NCBI RefSeq assembly: GCF_913775985.1
Contig: NZ_CAJYMB010000014.1
Coordinates: 1-64,000, forward strand
Length of the DNA stretch: 64,000 bases
Direction: 5' to 3'
DNA from: an uncultured Pluralibacter sp.
GTDB lineage: Bacteria > Pseudomonadota > Gammaproteobacteria > Enterobacterales > Enterobacteriaceae
Part shown: piece by piece, positions 44,727 through 54,786 of the stretch
Numbering within the stretch: position 1 is the first letter of the stretch
Layout of the letters: every line of letters begins with the position of its first letter
Program-made: the position numbers and the translations under genes
The notes under the pieces: generated by a model
Seen by the model: the letters and a program-made list of their open reading frames with translations, nothing else
Told to the model about the DNA's origin: nothing
Databases searched by the model: none

Positions 44727-45287
44727 CTACAGCCTTCCCTGCGCTTTAAGCCATTCGCGCACCAGGAACAGGGCGCTCACGTTGCGGGCTTCGTTAAAGT
44801 CGGGCTCGTCCAGCAGCGCCATCATGTTGGCGAGCGGCCAGCGCACCTGGGGCAGCGGTTCAGGCTCATCGCCGGGTAGCGACTCGGGATAGAGATCTTC
44901 GGCCACCAGAATATTCATCTTGCTGGAGAAATAGGACGGCGCCATGCCGAGCTTTTTCAGGAAAGTGAGCTGGTTTGCGCCGAATCCCACTTCCTCTTTC
45001 AGCTCGCGGTTAGCGGCCTCAAGAATGCTTTCCCCGGGATCGATAAGCCCCTTGGAAAACCCCAGCTCGTAGCTTTCGGTGCCCACCGCATATTCGCGGA
45101 TCAGGATCAGGTGATCGTCAACCACGGGCACAATCATCACCGCTTCCCGGTTCGAGGGGCGCATGCGCTCATAGATTCGCCGTTCGCCGTTGCTGAACTC
45201 CAGGTCAACACTTTCAACGGTAAACAGCTGCGAGCGGGCAACGGTTTCGACCTGGTGAATGATGGGTTTTTTTAAGGGTTTATCCAT
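44727..45287 (-). CDS. nudE: ADP compounds hydrolase NudE
   Basis: NudE is a Nudix hydrolase of ADP-ribose, NADH and AP3A. The 186-residue protein has a complete Nudix box, G80-x5-E-x7-REUxEExGU, ending at about 102 (GLIDPGESILEAANRELKEE start). It is convergent with mrcA and divergent from igaA, as in E. coli. Confidence 0.96.
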   Translation of the reverse strand: MDKPLKKPIIHQVETVARSQLFTVESVDLEFSNGERRIYERMRPSNREAVMIVPVVDDHLILIREYAVGTESYELGFSKGLIDPGESILEAANRELKEEVGFGANQLTFLKKLGMAPSYFSSKMNILVAEDLYPESLPGDEPEPLPQVRWPLANMMALLDEPDFNEARNVSALFLVREWLKAQGRL

Positions 45288-45588
45288 GATCGCGAGTCTT
45301 TGCAGTGGTTATCGGGTAATTGTGCGACACATAGCACAGTTTAGGCAATTGCTGTCGTCCGTCATTTACATTTTTGTAACTTTAACCGGTTTGTAACCCC
45401 GATACTGAGAGGTCAAGCCCATGGGGCAAATTGAGATTCCGCCGATATTTGCTTGCAATGGTTTTTGATATGTTCAAAAGTTGCGTCCGGTGACAATCAA
45501 TATCATATACCCTAACGCAGCTGGACAGCGGCAATATCACCTGGCAATCAACGCAACCTGTAATTATAAAAACGATGATGGGAAAAGC
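45288..45588. other. Intergenic region between divergent nudE and igaA
   Basis: About 300 bases without a credible gene. It must hold the promoters of nudE and igaA. It contains TTTACATTTTTGTAAC and GTTTGTAACCCCG, A/T-rich stretches suitable for promoters, but I could not assign -10 and -35 boxes with confidence. An open frame reading into igaA from 45481 is non-conserved. Confidence 0.5.
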
Positions 45589-47730
45589 ATGAGCACCTTT
45601 TTGATTCTCCTTGCAGTGCTGATCTGCATTTTGCTGGCCGCGTGGTACCTGCGCCAGCGCAGGCAGCATCGGGGACTATCATGGCTGCAAACAACTTTTA
45701 GTGGCGCGACCACCCGCAAATTAAGCGACGATGAGCTCTCTGCCGTAGAGCGCTATCTCGATGCCGTTAACCGCACGCTGACTATCCCTGTATCGGGCTC
45801 GAGCGTGGCTCCCTCCGCACTTACCCTTAACGCCCAGAGCAATACCGTATATATCCTTACCCGCGCAATTACGCGCTACGGGATCACCACCGACGATCTT
45901 AATAAATGGCGTTATTTCCTCGACTCCGTTGAAGTACATCTTCCTCCAGCCTGGGAGCAGTACATTAACGATGAGAACGAGGTTGAACTCATCTATACCG
46001 ATTCGCTGCCGCTGGTTATCGCCCTCAACGGCCATACCCTGCGCGCTCACGGCCAGGACGCGCAAAACTATGCGCTGCAACCGCAGTCCACGCCACAGGC
46101 CTCAATTCGCGGGGAAGAGAGCGAGCAGGTCGAGCTGCTGAGTATTCGCCAGGAAACCCCGGAAGAGTACGCTCTCGGGCGCCCGGACGGCCTGCGGGAA
46201 GCCCTGTTCATCGTGGCCGCCTTCCTGCTGTTCTATTTTGGACTGATGGTCCCGGACGTTTTTGTGCCCTGGACCCTCGGCGGCGGCGCGCTGCTGCTGG
46301 CCTGCGGCCTGTGGATCTGGTTCGGCTCACCGCTAAAAAGCGCCCTCAAAGAGATCCACTGCCTGCGCGGAACCCCCAAGCACTGGGGACTCTTTGGCGA
46401 GAACGACCATGAGCACATCAACAATATCTCCCTCGGCATTATCGATCTTATCTATCCCCGCCACTGGCAGCCCTGGATAACTCAGGATCTGGGTCAGAAG
46501 ACCGATATCGATATCTATCTCGACCGCCGCGTCGCCCGCCAGGGCCGCTTTCTTTCCCTGCACGATGAAGTATGCAACTTTCCGCTCCAGCCGTGGCTGC
46601 GCAGCGCAGTCATGGCCGGCGGCGCGCTGATTATTGCACTAATGCTGTGGATCAGCGTGCCGCTGGGCATGCCGTTTAAATTTACGCTCTCCTGGCTTAA
46701 AGGCGCGCAGACCGTTGAAGCCACGACCGTTACCCAGCTTGAGCAGACCGGCGTGCGCGTCGGCGACACGCTCAGCATCAAGGGCACCGGCATGTGCAAC
46801 ATCCACTCGCCGGGCACCTGGACGGCGCAAAGCAGTTCACCGTTTATGCCTTTCGACTGCTCGCAGATTATCTGGAACGACGCCCCCGCCCTGCCGCTAC
46901 CGGAATCGGAAGTGGTGACCAAAGCCACGGCGCTGATGCAGGCGGTAAGCCGCCAGCTGCACCCCAGCGCCGACGATGACTCCCGGGTCAGCCCGGCCCT
47001 GCGCTCGGCGATCCAAAAATCGGGAATGGTGCTGCTGGATGATTTTGCCGATATCGTGCAGAAAACCCAGGATTTGTGCGCCGCCGGCAGCGACTGCGTA
47101 CGTTTAAAGAACGCGCTGGTCAACCTGGGCAATACCGGGGACTGGGATACCCTGATCCGCCGCGCCAGCGCCGGCAAGCTGAACGGCGTCAACGTCCTGT
47201 TGCGCCCGGTGAGCGCCGAGTCGCTGGATAACCTGGTGACCACATCAACGGCGCCATTCATGCTGCGGGAAACGGCCCGCGCTGCGCAGGCGCTCAACAG
47301 CCCGGCACCGGGCGGCTTCCTGCTCGCCAGCGATGAGGGTAACGATATGGTTTCCCAGCCGTGGCCTTCCGTGTCGCTGTACGACTATCCGGCCCACGAA
47401 CAGTGGGTCGAATTCCAGCGTCTGGCGAGCATGCTGATGCACACGCCGTTCATTGCGCAGGGGATAGTGACCAACGTCTTTGTGGATGCTAACGGCACGA
47501 CGCACGTTAACCTGCACCGGATGCCGGATAACGCCGGACTGTGGCGCTACATCGCCACTTCCTTGCTGATGCTGGGGATGGTTATCTGTACGCTGTGGAA
47601 CGGCATTCAGGCGCTGCGCCGCTATCACCTGCACCGGGTGCGGATGGACAGCATTCATAAATACTATGAGAGCTGCCTGAACGCAGGGCTGATCCCTTCG
47701 ACAACGCCGCCAAACGCAAAAGATCGCTGA
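45589..47730 (+). CDS. igaA: IgaA, membrane regulator of the Rcs phosphorelay
   Basis: IgaA (YrfF in E. coli) is an essential inner-membrane inhibitor of Rcs signalling, acting on RcsD until RcsF relieves it. The 713-residue protein has an N-terminal membrane helix (4-22), a pair near 208-250, one at about 343-365 and a C-terminal helix near 650-672, with a large periplasmic domain between about 370 and 650. Four Cys lie in that domain (MCNIHS, FDCSQI, DLCAAGSDC). The start MSTFLILL is the family start; a longer upstream frame is unsupported. Confidence 0.94.
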   Translation: MSTFLILLAVLICILLAAWYLRQRRQHRGLSWLQTTFSGATTRKLSDDELSAVERYLDAVNRTLTIPVSGSSVAPSALTLNAQSNTVYILTRAITRYGITTDDLNKWRYFLDSVEVHLPPAWEQYINDENEVELIYTDSLPLVIALNGHTLRAHGQDAQNYALQPQSTPQASIRGEESEQVELLSIRQETPEEYALGRPDGLREALFIVAAFLLFYFGLMVPDVFVPWTLGGGALLLACGLWIWFGSPLKSALKEIHCLRGTPKHWGLFGENDHEHINNISLGIIDLIYPRHWQPWITQDLGQKTDIDIYLDRRVARQGRFLSLHDEVCNFPLQPWLRSAVMAGGALIIALMLWISVPLGMPFKFTLSWLKGAQTVEATTVTQLEQTGVRVGDTLSIKGTGMCNIHSPGTWTAQSSSPFMPFDCSQIIWNDAPALPLPESEVVTKATALMQAVSRQLHPSADDDSRVSPALRSAIQKSGMVLLDDFADIVQKTQDLCAAGSDCVRLKNALVNLGNTGDWDTLIRRASAGKLNGVNVLLRPVSAESLDNLVTTSTAPFMLRETARAAQALNSPAPGGFLLASDEGNDMVSQPWPSVSLYDYPAHEQWVEFQRLASMLMHTPFIAQGIVTNVFVDANGTTHVNLHRMPDNAGLWRYIATSLLMLGMVICTLWNGIQALRRYHLHRVRMDSIHKYYESCLNAGLIPSTTPPNAKDR

Positions 47731-47796
47731 TCCCGCATCGTCCGCAAGTGCGGCAGGTATGCTAATCTGTCGCGCCCTCTTCTGGCTGGAGCTCCC

Positions 47797-48465
47797 ATGC
47801 ATTTTTATATCGACTGGCAGGCGGTAGACACCGTCCTGCTGGATATGGACGGCACGCTTCTCGACCTCGCCTTCGACAGCTATTTCTGGCAGCATCTGGT
47901 GCCGCACACCTGGGGGGCGCAGAACGGCCTGAGCCTCGAGGAGGCCAGAACGGCGATGGAACAGGAGTACCGGGCCGTGCAGCATACGCTAAACTGGTAC
48001 TGTCTGGACTACTGGAGCGAGCGCCTCGGGCTGGATATCCGCGCCATGACCGAAGCCGAAGGGCCGAAGGCGGCGATGCGCGAAGATACCGTCCCGTTTC
48101 TCGATGCGCTGGCGTCCCGCGGCAAGCGGCGCATTCTGCTGACCAACGCCCATCCATACAATCTGGCGGTGAAGCTGGCGAACACCGGCCTCGACGCGCA
48201 CCTTGATTTATTACTTTCCACCCACACATTTGGGTATCCGAAAGAAGATCGCCGCCTGTGGCAGGCGGTCGCCGAAGAGACGGGCCTGAGCGTGGATAAG
48301 ACGCTGTTCATCGACGACAGCGAGCCGATCCTCGATGCCGCGGCCCGGTTTGGCATTCGCTACTGTCTCGGCGTGGCCAATCCTGACTCCGGCCAGCCGG
48401 AGAAGCGCTATGAACGCCATCCGGCGGTGAATGACTACCGCAGCCTCATCCCGGCCATCACATGA
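47797..48465 (+). CDS. yrfG: HAD-family GMP/IMP nucleotidase YrfG
   Basis: YrfG is a HAD-superfamily phosphatase, reported to hydrolyse purine 5'-nucleotides. The 222-residue protein has LDMDGTLLDL with Asp16 and Asp18, LLTNAHP (motif II) and IDDSEPILDAA (motif IV). It leads the yrfG-hslR-hslO operon, 10 bases before hslR. Confidence 0.93.
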   Translation: MHFYIDWQAVDTVLLDMDGTLLDLAFDSYFWQHLVPHTWGAQNGLSLEEARTAMEQEYRAVQHTLNWYCLDYWSERLGLDIRAMTEAEGPKAAMREDTVPFLDALASRGKRRILLTNAHPYNLAVKLANTGLDAHLDLLLSTHTFGYPKEDRRLWQAVAEETGLSVDKTLFIDDSEPILDAAARFGIRYCLGVANPDSGQPEKRYERHPAVNDYRSLIPAIT

Positions 48466-48475
48466 AGGATGCACA

Positions 48476-48883
48476 ATGGCAATGAAAGAGAAGCCTACCC
48501 AGGGCGTCCGGCTGGACAAGTGGCTGTGGGCGGCCCGGTTTTATAAAACCCGCGCGCTGGCGCGGGAGATGATTGAAGGCGGCAAAGTTCACTACAGCGG
48601 CCAGCGCAGCAAGCCGAGTAAAATCGTCGAGCTGAACGCGACCCTGACCCTGCGCCAGGGCAATGATGAACGCACCGTGATTATTAAAGCCATTACCGAG
48701 CAGCGCAGGCCGGCGGCAGAGGCCGCGCTGCTATACGAAGAAACGGCAGAGAGCATTGAGAAGCGTGAGAAAACGGCGCTGGCCCGCAAGATGAATGCGC
48801 TCACCATGCCCCACCCCGATCGCCGCCCTGATAAAAAAGAGCGCCGCGATCTGATGAGATTTAAACACGGCGACAGCGAATAG
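48476..48883 (+). CDS. hslR: Ribosome-associated heat shock protein Hsp15
   Basis: Hsp15 binds 50S subunits with a peptidyl-tRNA left on them and frees the tunnel for recycling. The 135-residue protein has an N-terminal S4 RNA-binding domain ([33 protein letters not shown] region) and a basic C-terminal part ([17 protein letters not shown]). AAGG lies 7 bases before MAMKEKP at 48476; the next ATG two codons later would also match the family. Confidence 0.95.
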   Translation: MAMKEKPTQGVRLDKWLWAARFYKTRALAREMIEGGKVHYSGQRSKPSKIVELNATLTLRQGNDERTVIIKAITEQRRPAAEAALLYEETAESIEKREKTALARKMNALTMPHPDRRPDKKERRDLMRFKHGDSE

Positions 48884-48906
48884 CCGGCGCCCTGAGAGAG
48901 AAAATG

Positions 48907-49785
48907 ATGATTCAACACGATCAATTACACCGCTATCTGTTTGAAAACGTTGCCGTCCGCGGCGAGCTGGTTACCGTTTCTGAGACGCTGGACGAAGTGC
49001 TGTCCGGGCACGACTATCCGCTGCCGGTACAAAAGGTGCTGTCTGAGCTGCTGGTCGCCACCAGCCTGCTGACTGCCACCCTCAAGTTTGATGGCGATAT
49101 TACCGTCCAGCTGCAGGGCGATGGCCCGATGACGCTGGCGGTAATCAACGGCAACAACCAGCAGCAGCTGCGCGGCGTCGCGCGCGTGCAGGGCGACGTG
49201 CCGGAAGACGCGGATTTGAAAACGCTGGTCGGCAACGGCTACCTGGTGATCACCATCGCGCCGGCTGAGGGCGAACGCTATCAGGGTGTGGTCGGTCTGG
49301 AAGGCGATACCCTGGCGGCGTGCCTCGAAGATTATTTTATGCGCTCCGAGCAGCTGCCAACCCGCCTGTTCATCCGCACCGGCGAGCATGCCGGCAAGCC
49401 GGCGGCAGCCGGTATGCTGCTGCAGGTCATGCCTGCCCAGGATGCCCAGACCGAAGATTTCGAGCATCTGGCCACCCTGACGGAAACCATCAAGTCTGAC
49501 GAGCTGTTCTCGCTGCCCGCCAACGACGTGCTGTGGCGCCTGTACCACGAAGAAGAAGTGACGGTTTACGATCCGCAGCCGGTGGTGTTTAAGTGCACCT
49601 GCTCGCGCGAACGCTGCGCCGGAGCCCTGAAAACCCTGCCAGAGGAAGAAGTGGACAGCATCCTCGCGGAAGAGGGCGAAATTGATATGCACTGCGATTA
49701 CTGCGGCAGCCACTATCTGTTCAACGCGATGGATATCGCGGAGATCCGCAACAACGCCAGCCCGGCCGATCCGCAGATCCACTAA
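48907..49785 (+). CDS. hslO: Redox-regulated chaperonin Hsp33
   Basis: Hsp33 is a holdase activated by oxidation and unfolding. The 292-residue protein has the C-terminal zinc cysteines Cys230, Cys232, Cys263 and Cys266 (CxC and CxxC), which form disulfides on activation. The start is ATGATG; the second codon gives E. coli length ([10 protein letters not shown]) but the first, at 48904, is equally possible. It follows hslR by about 20 bases. In E. coli yhgE follows; here it is missing. Confidence 0.95.
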   Translation: MIQHDQLHRYLFENVAVRGELVTVSETLDEVLSGHDYPLPVQKVLSELLVATSLLTATLKFDGDITVQLQGDGPMTLAVINGNNQQQLRGVARVQGDVPEDADLKTLVGNGYLVITIAPAEGERYQGVVGLEGDTLAACLEDYFMRSEQLPTRLFIRTGEHAGKPAAAGMLLQVMPAQDAQTEDFEHLATLTETIKSDELFSLPANDVLWRLYHEEEVTVYDPQPVVFKCTCSRERCAGALKTLPEEEVDSILAEEGEIDMHCDYCGSHYLFNAMDIAEIRNNASPADPQIH

Positions 49786-49804
49786 GCCGACCGGCAACAG
49801 CACA

Positions 49805-49836
49805 GCCCTCGCCCGCCCTCTGCGCGGGACGAGGGC
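49805..49836 (+). terminator. Hairpin after hslO
   Basis: GCCCTCGCCCGC (49805-49816) pairs with GCGGGACGAGGGC (49824-49836) with one bulged A, a 12-pair stem. Only a few T follow (ATTCAGTT), so termination strength is uncertain. Confidence 0.6.
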
Positions 49837-49912
49837 ATTCAGTTCCCCTGCCCGCCCGGACGATCGAATTCAAACGCCTGCATGTAACTCTTTCGTAATT
49901 TTGTTTCATGAA

Positions 49913-49928
49913 TGCGATTACATTCACA
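49913..49928. promoter_or_regulatory. Probable CRP site of pckA
   Basis: TGCGATTACATTCACA matches TGTGA-N6-TCACA at nine of ten fixed positions. It lies about 220 bases before the pckA start. E. coli pckA is catabolite-repressed and CRP-dependent, so the site is reasonable. Confidence 0.6.
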
Positions 49929-50148
49929 TTAAGCCAGTTTGTTAAACCAACTTTTAACCAAATAAGAACATTTTCCTTAACTCAAAAACAATTCCTGCCA
50001 TAATCCCTGTCGCCTCGTGACAGGAGTCACCACATTTCGTAAGTACGACATTGTCAGGATATACGTAAATCTATGAGCCTCGTCGCGGTCAAAAACCCTC
50101 AGAAAACCCTACAATCTCTGGCAGTACACTTGGCTAAGGAGCAGTGAT

Positions 50149-51768
50149 ATGCGCGTTAATCGTCTAACCCCGCAGGATCTCGAAGCTTATGGTATTAGCG
50201 GTGTCCAGGACATCGTCTACAATCCGGATTACGACACCTTATTTGAAGAGGAGCTTAATCCCGCTCTGGAAGGATACGAGCGCGGCGTACTGACCAATCT
50301 CGGTGCTGTCAATGTCGATACCGGCATTTTCACCGGCCGCTCGCCGAAGGATAAGTATATCGTTCGCGATGATACGACCCGCGATACCGTGTGGTGGTCC
50401 GATAAAGGCAAAGGCAAAAATGACAATAAGCCGCTCTCACAGGAGACCTGGCAGCATCTTAAAGGGCTCGTCACCCGTCAGCTTTCCGGTAAGCGTCTGT
50501 TCATCATCGACGCTTACTGCGGCGCAAACGCCGATACCCGCCTGTGCGTGCGTTTTATTACCGAAGTCGCCTGGCAGGCCCACTTCGTTAAAAACATGTT
50601 TATCCGCCCGTCCGATGAAGAGCTGGCCAGCTTTACGCCAGACTTCGTGGTAATGAACGGCGCGAAATGCACTAACCCGGACTGGCAATCGCAGGGCCTC
50701 AACTCTGAAAACTTCGTGGCTTTTAACCTGACCGAGCGCGTGCAGCTGATTGGCGGCACCTGGTACGGCGGCGAAATGAAAAAGGGTATGTTCTCGATCA
50801 TGAACTATCTTCTGCCGCTGAAGGGCATCGCCTCCATGCACTGTTCGGCGAACGTTGGTGAAAAAGGCGATGTTGCGGTGTTCTTTGGTCTCTCCGGTAC
50901 CGGGAAAACCACGCTGTCCACCGATCCGAAGCGCCGCCTGATTGGCGATGACGAGCACGGATGGGACGACGACGGCGTATTTAACTTCGAAGGCGGCTGC
51001 TACGCCAAAACCATTCGGCTGTCCAAAGAGGCCGAGCCGGAAATCTACCAGGCTATCCGCCGCGATGCGCTGCTGGAAAACGTCACCGTACGCGACGACG
51101 GCAGCATTGATTTTGACGATGCCTCCAGAACCGAAAACACCCGCGTGTCCTACCCGATTTACCACATCGACAACATCGTTAAGCCGGTGTCAAAAGCGGG
51201 CCACGCCACCAAAGTTATCTTCCTGACCGCCGATGCCTTCGGGGTTCTGCCGCCGGTTTCCCGCCTGACGGCCGATCAGACCCAGTATCACTTCCTGTCC
51301 GGCTTTACCGCCAAGCTGGCGGGCACCGAGCGCGGCGTGACCGAACCGACGCCGACCTTCTCCGCCTGCTTTGGCGCCGCGTTCCTGACGCTGCACCCGA
51401 CGCAGTACGCCGAAGTGCTGGTCAAACGCATGAAGGCCGCGGGCGCGCAGGCTTATCTGGTCAACACCGGCTGGAACGGCACCGGCAAGCGCATCTCCAT
51501 TAAGGATACCCGCGCTATCATTGACGCCATCCTCAACGGATCGCTCGACGATGCGGAAACCTTTACTCTGCCGATGTTCGATCTGCAGATCCCAACCGAA
51601 CTCCCGGGCGTCGATACCCGCATTCTCGATCCGCGCAGCACCTACGGCTCGCCGGAGCAGTGGCAGGAAAAAGCCGAGTCTCTGGCAAAACTGTTCGTGA
51701 ATAATTTTGAAAAGTACACCGACACGCCGGCAGGCGCAGCGCTGGTAGCGGCAGGTCCGAAGCTGTAA
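50149..51768 (+). CDS. pckA: Phosphoenolpyruvate carboxykinase (ATP)
   Basis: PckA turns oxaloacetate into phosphoenolpyruvate with ATP, the entry step of gluconeogenesis. The 539-residue protein has the P-loop GLSGTGKTT (247-255), the PCK signature around [18 protein letters not shown] and the metal-binding [17 protein letters not shown] lies before the ATG at 50149. It is monocistronic, with its own terminator at 51791-51823 and a CRP-like site upstream. Confidence 0.97.
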   Translation: MRVNRLTPQDLEAYGISGVQDIVYNPDYDTLFEEELNPALEGYERGVLTNLGAVNVDTGIFTGRSPKDKYIVRDDTTRDTVWWSDKGKGKNDNKPLSQETWQHLKGLVTRQLSGKRLFIIDAYCGANADTRLCVRFITEVAWQAHFVKNMFIRPSDEELASFTPDFVVMNGAKCTNPDWQSQGLNSENFVAFNLTERVQLIGGTWYGGEMKKGMFSIMNYLLPLKGIASMHCSANVGEKGDVAVFFGLSGTGKTTLSTDPKRRLIGDDEHGWDDDGVFNFEGGCYAKTIRLSKEAEPEIYQAIRRDALLENVTVRDDGSIDFDDASRTENTRVSYPIYHIDNIVKPVSKAGHATKVIFLTADAFGVLPPVSRLTADQTQYHFLSGFTAKLAGTERGVTEPTPTFSACFGAAFLTLHPTQYAEVLVKRMKAAGAQAYLVNTGWNGTGKRISIKDTRAIIDAILNGSLDDAETFTLPMFDLQIPTELPGVDTRILDPRSTYGSPEQWQEKAESLAKLFVNNFEKYTDTPAGAALVAAGPKL

Positions 51769-51790
51769 GTAGCAAACGCAAACTATTGCT

Positions 51791-51823
51791 AACCTCTTTT
51801 CCTCCGGGGAAAGAGGTTTTTTT
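51791..51823 (+). terminator. Terminator of pckA
   Basis: AACCTCTTT (51791-51799) and AAAGAGGTT (51810-51818) form a 9-base stem followed by a run of T. It lies 22 bases after the pckA stop. Confidence 0.9.
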
Positions 51824-51883
51824 GTGCTCAGAAGAACATGCAGCGTGTTTAAAAGCTTTAACCCTCTACAGACAGAATCACCC

Positions 51884-51913
51884 AATTTAGCGCCGGAAGA
51901 GATAAGAAACTGA
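51884..51913 (+). pseudogene. Possible scar of a toxin gene upstream of the NadS-like regulator
   Basis: The frame reading NLAPEEIRN then TGA ends on the regulator's ATG (TGATG), the coupling usual in HigB/NadS-type toxin-antitoxin pairs, and the residues vaguely recall the NLTP-E tail of RelE/HigB-like toxins. Only about 30 codons upstream are open and no toxin body is present. This is a weak, speculative remnant. Confidence 0.25.
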
Positions 51914-52209
51914 TGAAAGACGAGCTATTTGCCGATCTGCTGGCCAGTGCAGAAGAGATGGTAAAGATTGAAAAAGGCGAGATAGAGCCAAAACCTGAAC
52001 GCGTCCATACCTTTAGTGAGATCGATGTAAAAGCTATTCGTGAAACCACCGGTTTATGCCAGCAAGATTTTGCACTTGCCGTTGGCGTTAGCTATGAGCT
52101 GGTAAAAAGCTGGGAAACAAAGCGGCGCCAGCCCACCGGCGCCCCACGGAAACTGCTGCTGTTGATTCAACAAAATCCATGCATTATCAATCAACTCTCC
52201 ATGATTTGA
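51913..52209 (+). CDS. NadS/HigA-type helix-turn-helix regulator, solitary
   Basis: A 98-residue protein with the NadS-like layout: an acidic N-terminus (MKDELFADLLASAEEMVKIE), IEPKPERVHTF, then an XRE-type HTH (IDVKAIRETTGLCQQDFALAVGVSYELVKSWETKRRQPTGAP, roughly 37-80). Such proteins normally follow a RelE/HigB-like toxin, but there is no toxin gene on either side. The gene is AT-richer than its neighbours, lies between pckA and envZ where E. coli has none, and is likely acquired. DNA target unknown. Confidence 0.8.
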   Translation: MKDELFADLLASAEEMVKIEKGEIEPKPERVHTFSEIDVKAIRETTGLCQQDFALAVGVSYELVKSWETKRRQPTGAPRKLLLLIQQNPCIINQLSMI

Positions 52210-52236
52210 TTGATAACACTTTGTCAGAGGGTTGCC

Positions 52237-54305
<2,069 letters not shown>

Positions 54306-54786
54306 TGTTTTACTCCCAGAAGACTCGCAACAATTGTGAGTGCATATTCTTAAAAAAGCATACATTTTGCTCCAGCAAAATCTGGTATAAATTATAGCCG
54401 AAATTGTTACAAAGCATATTTAACAGCAGTTTATGTCTAGTTTGCACGGTAAAAACTGACACCGGAGGCGCAAAACGCGGCAAGTGAGCGGATCCCCGGG
54501 AGCGGTCTTGCACAAGTGACCAGGTTAAGCGACAAATCTGCCTGAAAGCGTTTTGAATGTCGCAGCGCGGCGGTCCTCAGGCCAAGGCTAATGAATGAAC
54601 CCGATAACAAAGCCTGCACGCGGGCAGCGTCAAGTATGATGGATAAAATGTAATGCCCACAAAAAACAAAATAATATTGTCTGCTTATACCTTCAGGACC
54701 CGCATTGCTTTCCCCCTGGTGGAATGTTAAACGAAATAAGATTGGTTGAACATTTTGTTTAAACACCAGGAATCGGGAAATACACG
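54306..54786. other. Intergenic region between ompR and the DUF4091 gene
   Basis: This 481-base region contains no credible gene. It must carry the leftward ompR promoter and the rightward promoter of the DUF4091 gene. Near its right end is an inverted repeat (54715-54770). A 109-codon leftward open frame at 54437-54766 shows no recognisable protein features. Confidence 0.6.
54715..54770. repeat. Inverted repeat upstream of the DUF4091 gene
   Basis: CCTGGTG (54715-54721) is mirrored by CACCAGG (54764-54770), and inside it TGTTAAAC (54725-54732) is mirrored by GTTTAAACA (54757-54765) after a four-base bulge. The loop is about 24 bases. It lies 17 bases before the start codon, where it could be an operator or an mRNA structure. 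Confidence 0.6.

Larger units (their letters stand above)
49786..50148. other. Intergenic region between hslO and pckA
   Basis: This 363-base stretch has no credible gene. It holds a hairpin after hslO (49805-49836), a CRP-like box (49913-49928), a run of AT-rich sequence and the pckA leader with TAAGGAG just before the pckA ATG. No remnant of yhgE is visible by eye. Confidence 0.7.

Noticed and set aside
54490..54501. GGATCCCCGGGAG, like a cloning-vector polylinker
   Set aside because: No further vector sequence on either side; a chance match in a GC-rich genome.
54437..54766. A 109-codon leftward frame between ompR and the DUF4091 gene
   Set aside because: No ribosome binding site, no recognisable feature, and it overlaps the probable promoters of both genes.
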